In this document: positions 20,808 through 33,372 of the stretch, piece after piece | Numbering within the stretch: position 1 is the stretch's first letter | Layout: each line of letters begins with the position of its first letter | Assembly (NCBI GenBank): GCA_032718475.1 | Contig: JAUCBJ010007726.1 | Location: 1-43,273 of the forward strand | Origin: Nemertoderma westbladi | Taxonomy: Eukaryota; Xenacoelomorpha; Nemertodermatida; Nemertodermatidae | DNA length: 43,273 bases | Direction of reading: 5' to 3' | Program-made: the position numbers and the translations under genes | The notes under the pieces: model-generated | What the model was told of the DNA's origin: nothing | Seen by the model: only the letters and a program-made list of their open reading frames with translations | Database searches by the model: none

Positions 20808-22950
20808 GTGTTTGTCATCGGCTATACAATCGAACCCATCTCGATGAAATCTCGCTTGCTATAGCTCGTTAGAAAGGTCTCGCCCTAACTCGTTGCAACG
20901 TAATACTCAGAGCCGTCTGAAGTTCGCCCGTCTGTCGCTAGAGGGCGATTTTCGTGATTTTCGGGCGAAATTTATCGAATTATTTCGGTTCTTCTATCGG
21001 TAATTAATGATTTAGAGGGCTAATATATATAAATCTCGATTGTCTGTCTGTCTGTCTGTCTGTCTGTGTGTTTGTCATCGGCTATACAATCGAACCCATC
21101 TCGATGAAATCTCGCTTGCTATAGCTCGTTAGAAAGGTCTCGCCCTAACTCGTTGCAACGTAATACTCAGAGCCGTCTGAAGTTCGCCCGTCTGTCGCTA
21201 GAGGGCGATTTTCGTGATTTTCGGGCGAAATTTATCGAATTATTTCGGTTCTTCTATCGGTAATTAATGATTTAGAGGGCTAACATTTATCCCACCTGGT
21301 ATAAAATTAACATGGGTAGATTCGCCGTGTCCCATTCTCACAAAGTTTTTATTTTATTCGAGTGTTTAATATAAATATGTATGATTATTTATTGATTAAA
21401 AATCAAATAGTGTATAAATATGTCATATTCGCCAAGCACGATCGAATTGGCCTATTGGTATTGAATAGGGAAGGATTGTTTTCTGTATCATAGCAACGTT
21501 AAGGTAATTATTGAACTCGCAGCTAGCTGGCTGGGCACAGATAAGGAGCAAGCAGGCTGGAGTGTTGATTGGGGTGGGTTTGGGTTGTCTATTGCTAATT
21601 GCTCAGAGTAATTCTGCTTTTTCAATCATTGGCTGCATGGAAGGAGAGGTTTATAACATTTTTGTTTTACTGTTATGAATATTAAAAGGAAAATAATTAT
21701 TTCTGTAGGCCTATACTTACTGTATTATTATTTTATCTAATAGTATACATCTAATCTCGATGAAATCTCGCTTACTATAGCTCGTTAGATAGGTCTCGCC
21801 CTAAGTCGTTGCAACGTAATACTCAGAGCCGTCTGAAGTTCCCCCGTCTGCCGCTAGAGGGCGAATTGTCCGATAGTGAAAACCTGATCTTATTGGGTTG
21901 TTTTTAATGCTTTTGAGCTGAAACTTGGTAGCTATATACTGCAGCATAGGCTGTATTATTTCCGGAGTCACTGGGTTGTCTACAGTTCCCCACTCTACCG
22001 TTAGAGGGCTAAATGTCTGAGAGTTAACATCTTCTCCAACTTTGTTATTTACAATCCGTTTAGACTGAAACTTGGTAGGCATCTACTACAGCATAGACTG
22101 TATCTTTACTGAGTAGCAGAGTCGTCTACAATTCCCCGGTCTACCGCTAGAGGGCGAAATGTCTGAAAGTTAACATCTTCTCCAACTTTGTTATTTATAA
22201 TCCATTTAGACTGAACTTGGTAGGCATCTACTACAGCATAGGCTATATCTTTACTGAGTCGCGCAGAGTTGTCTACAGTACCCGTGTCTGCCGCTAGAGG
22301 GCGAAATGTATGAAAGTTAACATCTTCTCCAACTTTGATATTTACAATCCTTTTAGACTGAAACTTGGTAGGCATCTACTACAGCATAGGCTCTACATTT
22401 ACTGAGTCGCAGAGTTGTATACAGTTCCCCTATCTGCCGCTAGAGGGCGAATTGTCTGTTAGTGAACACCTCATCCCAATTGGTTCTTTTTAATCCCTTT
22501 GAGCTGGAACTTGGCAGGAATCTACTACAGCATATTCTGTATCTTTACGGAGTCCCAGAGTCGTCCACAGTTCTTCAGTCTACCGCTAGAGGGTGAAATG
22601 TCTGAATGTGAACATCTACATCAATTTTGTTATTTACAATCTGTTTAAGCTGAAACTTGAAAGGCAGGCATTTTACTTTACCATAAACCCCATCTTTACC
22701 AAACTGCAGCGCCGTCTGCATTTCACCAGTCCGCAGGTAGAGGGTGGATCTGAAAGTGATCATTTTCTGGAAATTTTGTTATTTACAATCTGCCTAAAGT
22801 TGAAACTTGACAGTTATCTCTTATGGGGGTGGTGTTTTATTTAATGATGGTGTCTGTTCCGTATGCAGTTCTCAAATCTCCCACACATATTCATATATAA
22901 TCTGCACATGCACTAGAAAGCTGTGGCCCGAAGGGCCACAGGCTTTCTAG
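20743..22950 (+). mobile_element. Non-autonomous Helitron, copy 2, with duplicated 5' end
   Basis: Same TC start (20743, host A at 20742), same 3' hairpin (22912-22951) and CTAG end (22950, host T at 22951) as copy 1. The interior is closely similar over most of its length. It differs by a second copy of the first ~276 bases starting at 21020, and by about one minisatellite unit fewer. No Rep/helicase coding sequence. The two insertions have different flanks, so they are separate transposition events and not one segmental duplication. Confidence 0.85.
20744..21295 (+). repeat. 276-bp tandem duplication of the Helitron 5' end
   Basis: ctaatatatataaatctcg occurs at 20744 and again at 21020, each followed by a (TGTC)n run, then the same sequence to gatttagagggc. 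The units differ in microsatellite length (longer in the first). The inner copy lacks the T of the terminal TC, being preceded by gagggc, which suggests internal duplication over a short shared word rather than a nested insertion. Confidence 0.85.
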
Positions 22951-23152
22951 TTATACTAATAATTATTAAATTCTCTACCCCCCCCCCCCCCCCCCCCCCC
23001 AACACCACCTCACATTCCAAACTTATTTCTCCAATAAATTGCGAACGATTCCTCTATATATAGGGCCATTTACATTGTGAACTTTAGCTGTTGTCATATC
23101 TTAATGAGGGCTACGTGTGTTGGTTGTTATTCGTTATTTTAACCTGCATCTA
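22951..23152. other. Short spacer with poly-C (23 C)
   Basis: A C run at 22978-23000, 27 bases after the Helitron copy 2 end. The rest is AT-rich and featureless. Confidence 0.6.
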
Positions 23153-23280
23153 GGAGGATCGACATGCTGCATTGCAGCTGCATTTTTAAGAATGCTGTGC
23201 CGGCTTGTCAACAAAATTGCACCGCCACAACTCCCTATCACCCATGACATTTGCTAGATCATCCGCATCTTCAAGGCCAG
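23153..23280 (-). mobile_element. 3'-end fragment (128 bp) of the RTE-like LINE
   Basis: Nearly identical to 32038-32165, the 3' end of the minus-strand LINE inserted in the satellite; differences lie only in the first bases (aggaggatcgaca versus aggatcggca). It is severely 5'-truncated, stopping at 23280 (aaggccag), and lies 250 bases left of the satellite array in the same orientation. Confidence 0.85.
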
Positions 23281-23530
23281 AATTGCTATTTTCACTTAAT
23301 TAACAGCTTTAATGGAACATATGTGCAGCACATATGGAACACTATTCAGTTATTAAGACAATTTTTTTTATCGAATGAACTATTTGTTGAAACGTGCTGT
23401 TGATGGGGGTCAGTTTAATATCTTGGGTACCTTAACATACAAAATCACACGTTGGGTCAGATGAAACAGCACATCACTACTTATTCCACTGCCCCGATCG
23501 TCAGCTGAGTATCAGATCACTCGATAAATC
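23281..23530. other. Left flank of the satellite array
   Basis: Contains a small palindrome (acatatgtgcagcacatatgg, near 23320) and, at 23494-23529, a segment (gtcagct ... ctcgataaat) that resembles the right flank of the array at 36090-36123. No gene. Confidence 0.5.
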
Positions 23531-26500
23531 TTGATGCTCACTCCATTACGCAGACGTAGAGCCGTATGGAACTAATGATTGAAGCTCGCTCCATTGCGTA
23601 GGGCCGTATGGAACTAATGATTGAAGCTCACTCCATTGCGTAGGGCCGTATGGAACTAATGATTGAAGCTCACTCCATTACGCAGACGTAGAGCCGTATG
23701 GAACTAATGATTGAAGCTTACTCCATTGCGTAGAGCCGTATGGAACTAATGATTGAAGCTCACTCCATTACGTAGAGCCGTATGGAACTAATGATTGAAG
23801 CTCACTCCATTGCGTAGAGCCGTATGGAACTAATGATTGAAGCTCACTCCATTACGCAGACGTAGAGCCGTATGGAACTAATGATTGAAGCTTACTCCAT
23901 TGCGTAGAGCCGTATGGAACTAATGATTGAAGCTCACTCCATTACGTAGAGCCGTATGGAACTAATGATTGAAGCTCACTCCATTACGTAGAGCCGTATG
24001 GAACTAATGATTGAAGCTCGCTCCATTGCGTAGGGCCGTATGGAACTAATGATTGAAGCTCATTCCATTACGCAGACGTAGAGCCGTATGGAACTAATGA
24101 TTGAAGCTTACTCCATTGCGTAGAGCCGTATGGAACTAATGATTGAAGCTCACTCCATTACGTAGAGCCGTATGGAACTAATGATTGAAGCTCACTCCAT
24201 TGCGTAGAGCCGTATGGAACTAATGATTGAAGCTCACTCCATTGCGTAGAGCCGTATGGAACTAATGATTGAAGCTCACTCCATTGCGTAGGGCCGTATG
24301 GAACTAGTGATTGAAGCTTACTCCATTGCGTAGAGCCGTATGGAACTAATGATTGAAGCTCACTCCATTGCGTAGGGCCGTATGGAACTAGTGATTGAAG
24401 CTCACTCCATTACGTAGAGCCGTATGGAACTAATGATTGAAGCTCACCCCATTACGTAGAGCCGTATGGAACTAATGATTGAAGCTCACTCCATTACGTA
24501 GAGCCGTATGGAACTAATGATTGAAGCTCACTCCATTGCGTAGAGCCGTATGGAACAAATGATTGAAGCTCACCCCATTGCGTAGAGCCTTATGGAACTA
24601 ATGATTGAAGCTCACTCCATTGCGTAGAGCCGTATGGAACTAATGATTGAAGCTCACTCCATTGCGTAGAGCCGTATGGAACTAATGATTGAAGCTCGCT
24701 CCATTGCGTAGGGCCGTATGGAACTAATGATTGGAGCTCACTCCATTACGCAGACGTAGAGCCGTATGGAACTAATGATTGAAGCTCACTCCATTGCGTA
24801 GAGCCGTATGGAACTAATGATTGAAGCTCACCCCATTGCGTAGAGCCGTATGGAACTAATGATTGAAGCTCACCCCATTGCGTAGAGCCGTATGGAACTA
24901 ATGATTGAAGCTCACTCCATTACGCAGACGTAGAACCGTATGGAACTAATGATCGAAGCTCACTCCATTGCGTAGAGCCGTATGGAACTAATGATTGAAG
25001 CTCACTCCATTGCGTAGATCCGTATGGAACTAATGATTGAAGCTTACTCCATTGCGTAGGGCCGTATGGAACTAGTGATTGAAGCTCACTCCATTACGTA
25101 GAGCCGTATGGAAATAATGATTGAAGCTCACCCCATTGCGTAGAGCCGTATGGAACTAATGATTGAAGCTCACCCCATTGCGTAGAGCCGTATGGAACTA
25201 ATGATTGAAGCTCACTCCATTGCGTAGAGCCGTATGGAACTAATGATTGAAGCTCACTCCATTGCGTAGGGCCGTATGGAACTAATGATTGAAGCTCACT
25301 CCATTGCGTAGAGCCGTATGGAACTAATGATTGAAGCTCGCTCCATTGCGTAGGGCCGTATGGAACTAATGATTGGAGCTCACTCCATTACGCAGACGTA
25401 GAGCCGTATGGAACTAATGATTGAAGCTCACTCCATTGCGTAGAGCCGTATGGAACTAATGATTGAAGCTCACCCCATTGCGTAGAGCCGTATGGAACTA
25501 ATGATTGAAGCTCACCCCATTGCGTAGAGCCGTATGGAACTAATGATTGAAGCTCACTCCATTACGCAGACGTAGAACCGTATGGAACTAATGATCGAAG
25601 CTCACTCCATTGCGTAGAGCCGTATGGAACTAATGATTGAAGCTCACTCCATTGCGTAGAGCCGTATGGAACTAATGATTGAAGCTCACCCCATTGCGTA
25701 GAGCCGTATGGAACTAATGATTGAAGCTCACTCCATTGCGTAGAGCCGTATGGAACTAATGATTGAAGCTCACTCCATTGCGTAGAGCCGTATGGAACTA
25801 ATGATTGAAGCTCACTCTATTGCGTAGAGCCGTATGGAACTAATGATTGAAGCTCACTCCATTGCGTAGAGCCGTATGGAACTAATGATCGAAGCTCACT
25901 CCATTGCGTAGAGCCGTATGGAACTAATGATTGAAGCTCACTCCATTGCGTAGAGCCGTATGGAACTAATGATTGAAGCTCACTCCATTGCGTAGAGCCG
26001 TATGGAACTAATGATTGAACCTTACTCCATTGCGTAGGGCCGTATGGAACTAATGATTGAAGCTTACTCCATTGCGTAGGGCCGTATGGAACTAATGATT
26101 GAAGCTCACTCCATTGCGTAGAGCCGTATGGAACTAATGATTGAAGCTCACTCCATTGCGTAGAGCCGTATGGAACTAATGATTGAAGCTCACTCCATTG
26201 CGTAGAGCCGTATGGAACTAATGATTGAAGCTTACTCCATTGCGTAGAGCCGTATGGAACTAATGATTGAAGCTCACTCCATTACGTAGAGCCGTATGGA
26301 ACTAATGATCGAAGCTCACTCCATTGCGTAGAGCCGTATGGAACTAATGATTGAAGCTCACTCCATTGCGTAGAGCCGTATGGAACTAATGATTGAATCT
26401 CACCCCATTGCGTAGAGCCGTATGGAACTAATGATTGAAGCTCACTCCATTGCGTAGAGCCGTATGGAACTAATGATTGAAGCTCACTCCATTACGTAGA

Positions 26501-29500
26501 GCCGTATGGAACTAATGATTGAAGCTCACTCCATTGGGTAGAGCCGTATGGAACTAATGATCGAAGCTCACTCCATTGCGTAGAGCCGTATGGAACTAAT
26601 GATTGAAGCTTACTCCATTACGTAGAGCCGTATGGAACTAATGATCGAAGCTCACTCTATTGCGTAGAGCCGTATGGAACTAATGATTGAAGCTTACTCC
26701 ATTACGTAGAGCCGTATGGAACTAATGATTGGAGCTCACTCCATTGCGTAGAGCCGTATGGAACTAATGATTGAAGCCCACTCCATTGCGTAGAGCCGTA
26801 TGGAACTAATGATTGAAGCTTACTCCATTACGTAGAGCCGTATGGAACTAATGATTGAAGCTCACTCCATTACGTAGAGCCGTATTGAACTAATGATTGA
26901 AGCTCACTCACTCCATTGCGTAGAGCCGTATGGAACTAATGATTGAAGCTCACTCCATTGCGTAGAGCCGTATGGAACTAATGATTGAAGCTCACTCCAT
27001 TGCGTAGAGCCGTATGGAACTAATGATTGAAGCTCACTCCATTACGTAGAGCCATATGGAACTAATAATCGAAGCTCACTCCATTGCGTAGAGCCGTATG
27101 GAACTAATGATTGAAGCTCACTCCATTGCGTAAAGCTGTATGGAACTAATGATTGAAGCTCACCCCATTGCGTAGAGCCGTATGGAACTAATGATTGAAG
27201 CTCACTCCATTGCGTAGAGCCGTATGGAACTAATGATTGAAGCTTACTCCATTGCGTAGAGCCGTATGCAACTAATGATTGAAGCTCACTCCATTACGTA
27301 GAGCCGTATGGAACTAATGATCGAAGCTCACTCCATTGCGTAGAGCCGTATGGAACTAATGATTGAAGCTCACTCCATTGCGTAGAGCCGTATGGAACTA
27401 ATGATTGAAGCTCACTCCATTGCGTAGAGCCGTATGGAACTAATGATTGAAGCTCACTCCATTACGCAGACGTAGAACCGTATGGAACTAATGATCGAAG
27501 CTCACTCCATTGCGTAGAGCCGTATGGAACTAATGATTGAAGCTCACTCCATTGCGTAGAGCCGTATGGAACTAATGATTGAAGCTCACCCCATTGCGTA
27601 GAGCCGTATGGAACTAATGATTGAAGCTCACACCATTGCGTAGAGCCGTATGGAACTAATGATTGAAGCTCACTCCATTGCGTAGAGCCGTATGGAACTA
27701 ATGATTGAAGCTCACTCCATTGCGTAGAGCCGTATGGAACTAATGATTGAAGCTCACTCCATTGCGTAGAGCCGTATGGAACTAATGATTGAAGCTCACT
27801 CCATTGCGTAGAGCCGTATGGAACTAATGATTGAAGCTTACTCCATTGCGTAGAGCCGTATGCAACTAATGATTGAAGCTCACTCCATTACGTAGAGCCG
27901 TATGGAACTAATGATTGAAGCTCACTCCATTACGTAGAGCCGTATTGAACTAATGATTGAAGCTCACTCACTCCATTGCGTAGAGCCGTATGGAACTAAT
28001 GATTGAAGCTCACTCCATTACGTAGAGCCGTATGGAACTAATGATCGAAGCTCACTCCATTGCGTAGAGCCGTATGGAACTAATGATTGAAGCTCACTCC
28101 ATTGCGTATAGCTTTATGGAACTAATGATTGAAGCTCACCCCATTGCGTAGAGCCGTATGGAACTAATGATTGAAGCTCACTCCATTGCGTAGAGCCGTA
28201 TGGAACTAATGATTGAAGCTTACTCCATTGCGTAGAGCCGTATGCAAGTAATGATTGAAGCTCACTCCATTACGTAGAGCCGTATGGAACTAATGATTGA
28301 AGCTCACTCCATTATGTAGAGCCGTATGGAACTAATGATCGAAGCTCACTCCATTGCGTAGAGCCGTATGGAACTAATGATTGAAGCTCACTCCATTGCG
28401 TAGAGCTGTATGGAACTAATGATTGAAGCTCACCCCATTGCGTAGAGCCGTATGGAACTAATGATTGAAGCTCACTCCATTGCGTAGAGCCGTATGGAAC
28501 TAATGATTGAAGCTTACTCCATTGCGTAGAGCCGTATGCAACTAATGATTGAAGCTCACTCCATTGCGTAGAGCCGCATGGAACTAATGATTGAAGCTCA
28601 CTCCATTATGTAGAGCCGTATGGAACTAATGATCGAAGCTCACTCCATTGCGTAGAGCCGTATGGAACTAATGATTGAAGCTCACTCCATTGCGTAGAGC
28701 TGTATGGAACTAATGATTGAAGCTCACCCCATTGCGTAGAGCCGTATGGAACTAATGATTGAAGCTCACTCCATTGCGTAGAGCCGTATGGAACTAATGA
28801 TTGAAGCTTACTCCATTGCGTAGAGCCGTATGCAACTAATGATTGAAGCTCACTCCATTACGTAGAGCCGTATGGAACTAATGATCGAAGCTCACTACAT
28901 TGCGTAGAGCCGTATGGAACTAATGATTGAAGATCACTCCATTGCGTAGAGCCGTATGGAACTAATGATTGAAGCTCACTCCATTACGTAGAGCCGTATG
29001 GAACTAATGATCGAAGCTCACTCCATTGCGTAGAGCCGTATGGAACTAATGATTGAAGCTCACTCCATTGCGTAGAGCCGTATGGAACTAATGATTGAAG
29101 CTCACTCCATTGCGTAGAGCCGTATGGAACTAATGATTGAAGCTCACTCCATTGCGTAGAGCCGTATGGAACTAATGATTGAAGCTCACTCCATTGCGTA
29201 GAGCCGTATGGAACTAATGATTGAAGCTCACTCCATTGCGTAGAGCTGTATGGAACTAATGATTGAAGCTCACTCCATTACGTAGAGCCGTATGGAACTA
29301 ATGATTGAAGCTTACTCCATTGCGTAGAGCCGTATGGAACTAATGATTGAAACTCACTCCATTGCGTAGAGCCGTATGGAACTAATGATTGAAGCCCACT
29401 CCATTGCGTAGAGCCGTATGGAACTAATGATTGAAGCTTACTCCATTACGTAGAGCCGTATGGAACTAATGATTGAAGCTCACTCCATTACGTAGAGCCG

Positions 29501-32034
29501 TATTGAACTAATGATTGAAGCTTACTCCATTGCGTAGAGCCGTATGCAACTAATGATTGAAGCTCACTCCATTGCGTAGAGCCGCATGGAACTAATGATT
29601 GAAGCTCACTCCATTATGTAGAGCCGTATGGAACTAATGATCGAAGCTCACTCCATTGCGTAGAGCCGTATGGAACTAATGATTGAAGCTCACTCCATTG
29701 CGTAGAGCTGTATGGAACTAATGATTGAAGCTCACCCCATTGCGTAGAGCCGTATGGAACTAATGATTGAAGCTTACTCCATTGCGTAGAGCCGTATGCA
29801 ACTAATGATTGAAGCTCACTCCATTACGTAGAGCCGTATGGAACTAATGATTGAAGCTCACTCCATTATGTTGAGCCGTATGGAACTAATGATCGAAGCT
29901 CACTCCATTGCGTAGAGCCGTATGGAACTAATGATTGAAGCTCACTCCATTGCGTAGAGCTGTATGGAACTAATGATTGAAGCTCACCCCATTGCGTAGA
30001 GCCGTATGGAACTAATGATTGAAGCTCACTCCATTGCGTAGAGCCGTATGGAACTAATGATTGAAGCTTACTCCATTGCGTAGAGCCGTATGCAACTAAT
30101 GATTGAAGCTCACTCCATTGCGTAGAGCCGCATGGAACTAATGATTGAAGCTCACTCCATTATGTAGAGCCGTATGGAACTAATGATCGAAGCTCACTCC
30201 ATTGCGTAGAGCCGTATGGAACTAATGATTGAAGCTCACTCCATTGCGTAGAGCTGTATGGAACTAATGATTGAAGCTCACCCCATTGCGTAGAGCCGTA
30301 TGGAACTAATGATTGAAGCTCACTCCATTGCGTAGAGCCGTATGGAACTAATGATTGAAGCTTACTCCATTGCGTAGAGCCGTATGCAACTAATGTTTGA
30401 AGCTCACTCCATTACGTAGAGCCGTATGGAACTAATGATCGAAGCTCACTCCATTGCGTAGAGCCGTATGGAACTAATGATTGAAGATCACTCCATTGCG
30501 TAGAGCCGTATGGAACTAATGATTGAAGCTCACTCCATTGCGTAGAGCCGTATGGAACTAATGATTGAAGCTCACTCCATTACGTAGAGCCGTATGGAAC
30601 TAATGATCGAAGCTCACTCCATTGCGTAGAGCCGTATGGAACTAATGATTGAAGCTCACTCCATTGCGTAGAGCCGTATGGAACTAATGATTGAAGCTCA
30701 CTCCATTGCGTAGAGCCGTATGGAACTAATGATTGAAGCTCACTCCATTGCGTAGAGCCGTATGGAACTAATGATTGAAGCTCACTCCATTGCGTAGAGC
30801 CGTATGGAACTAATGATTGAAGCTCACTCCATTGCGTAGAGCTGTATGGAACTAATGATTGAAGCTCACTCCATTACGTAGAGCCGTATGGAACTAATGA
30901 TTGAAGCTTACTCCATTGCGTAGAGCCGTATGGAACTAATGATTGAAACTCACTCCATTGCGTAGAGCCGTATGCAACTAATGATTGAAGCCCACTCCAT
31001 TGCGTAGAGCCGTATGGAACTAATGATTGAAGCTTACTCCATTACGTAGAGCCGTATGGAACTAATGATTGAAGCTCACTCCATTACGTAGAGCCGTATT
31101 GAACTAATGATTGAAGCTCACTCACTCCATTGCGTAGAGCCGTATGGAACTAATGATTGAAGCTCACTCCATTACGTAGAGCCGTATGGAACTAATGATC
31201 GAAGCTCACTCCATTGCGTAGAGCCGTATGGAACTAATGATTGAAGCTCACTCCATTGCGTAGAGCTTTATGGAACTAATGATTGAAGCTCACCCCATTG
31301 CGTAGAGCCGTATGGAACTAATGATTGAAGCTCACTCCATTGCGTAGAGCCGTATGGAACTAATGATTGAAGCTTACTCCATTGCGTAGAGCCGTATGCA
31401 ACTAATGATTGAAGCTCACTCCATTACGTAGAGCCGTATGGAACTAATGATCGAAGCTCACTCCATTGCGTAGAGCCGTATGGAACTAATGATTGAAGCT
31501 CACTCCATTGCGTAGAGCCGTATGGAACTAATGATTGAAGCTCACTCCATTGCGTAGAGCCGTATGGAACTAATGATTGAAGCTCACTCCATTACGTAGA
31601 GCCGTATGGAACTAATGATCGAAGCTCACTCCATTGCGTAGAGCCGTATGGAACTAATGATTGAAGCTCACTCCATTGCGTAGAGCCGTATGGAACTAAT
31701 GATTGAAGCTCACTCCATTGCGTAGAGCCGTATGGAACTAATGATTGAAGCTCACTCCATTGCGTAGAGCCGTATGGAACTAATGATTGAAGCTCACTCC
31801 ATTGCGTAGAGCCGTATGGAACTAATGATTGAAGCTCACTCCATTGCGTAGAGCTGTATGGAACTAATGATTGAAGCTCACTCCATTACGTAGAGCCGTA
31901 TGGAACTAATGATTGAAGCTTACTCCATTGCGTAGAGCCGTATGGAACTAATGATTGAAGCTCACTCCATTGCGTAGAGCCGTATGGAACTAATGATTGA
32001 AGCTTACTCCATTGCGTAGAGCTGTATGGAACTA
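23531..32034. repeat. 42-bp satellite array, left block (~200 monomers)
   Basis: Head-to-tail monomers of 42 bases, recognisable by attgcgtagagccgtatgg and actaatgattgaagctcac. Variants are 48 bases (extra cagacg, mostly at 23531-25600 and once at 27472) and 46 bases (extra ctca, at about 26900, 27966 and 31118). The diagnostic tatgca variant recurs at 28241, 28535 and 28829, and at 29795, 30089 and 30383, i.e. every 294 bases or seven monomers: a higher-order repeat. Identity between neighbours is very high. No CENP-B-box-like or coding feature was recognised. A minus-strand frame reading LVPYGSTQWSELQS per monomer is repeatedly closed by taa in the attacg variants. Confidence 0.97.
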
Positions 32035-33372
32035 CTACTAGGATCGGCATGCTGCATTGCAGCTGCATTTTTAAGAATGCTGTGCCGGCTTGTCAACAAA
32101 ATTGCACCGCCACAACTCCCTATCACCCATGACATTTGCTAGATCATCCGCATCTTCAAGGCCAGTGTCCTTTAAGATGCGTCTCAAGAAAGTCATGGGC
32201 TGTCCACCATGCTTATTCACTCCATGAGGCTGCCAAAGTACAAGATTATGCACTGGCTGGTCCTCACGGCGAAAGCAATGTCCTGCAAAGCGGAGGCGAT
32301 TTTGTTTTAGTGTCAAGCTTGGGGGAACCAATGAGACACCTCCAATGTTATATAGTGTCTGGTTGGAGATGTGTGCATTGTACTTGACACAATGAACCCG
32401 GCGTAGCATTCTTGTGAATGTGCCATCCAGAGATTTGGTGTCCTCAGCAGTTAGAGCCCAGCATGGACTCCCGTAGAGGAGTACTGGAACTACTGCTGCT
32501 CTAAATAATCGGACCTTAAGTTTCCGATTAATTCTCGGTGACTTCCAAATCCTGGAAAGGCTATACAAGGCTGCCCATGCCTTTCCCTTACGTATTCGAA
32601 GGTCCTCACCTGACTTCCGGATCCATGATCCCAGGTTACAGAAGTCGTCCACATGCTCAAGCATACCATCCTTTGAGCTTATGCTCATCCGATCAGAGAC
32701 TTGCTGAGGACTTTCAAAGTTAACTGTCAAAATGTTGGTCTTTCCGGAGTTAATAAAAAGACCAACACTAGAAGCAGCATGTTCTAATGAGCTGAGGAGC
32801 CGTTGGGCTCCCTCTAGTGATTCTGAGAGTACTCCTAAGTCATCAGCAAAGTCCAGATCAGTTAGGTACTTGGCAGGATTTCCTCGACTTCTGGAGCCAG
32901 TAGGTGGAGTTATCATCACCCCATCATCATTATGATGATCTAAGGACATGCGTAGAACATAGTCAACAACAATAATGAACAAGAATGGTGCAAGTGTGTC
33001 TCCTTGGAGGACGCCCCATAACACTTCAAATGGTTCTGTGTCACCGTCAACAGTAGACACAAATGTTGTCGAACCATCGTATACTGATCTTATTGCTGCA
33101 ATAATTTCATCAGGAATCCCATATAATGAAAGTATGCTGAACATACGTGAGCGAGAGACTGCATCAAAGGCCTTGAAGAAGTCAACAAAGATAACAGCCA
33201 GATGCCTGTCTTTCTTTTTTTTGATAATTCTTCAATTATCCTTCTAAGTGCCAAAATGGGCTCCATGGTACCACGACCTTTACGGAACCCATTCTGATTT
33301 CCACGGAGCAGTCTCTCAATGGGATCCCTGATGCGATTTAATAGAATCCTATAGAATATATCTTCCTCAAAT

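Noticed and set aside
17100-22763. Several similar ~60-98-residue minus-strand frames in the Helitrons
   Set aside because: They recur with the 146-bp minisatellite period and have no domain; they are by-products of the repeat.
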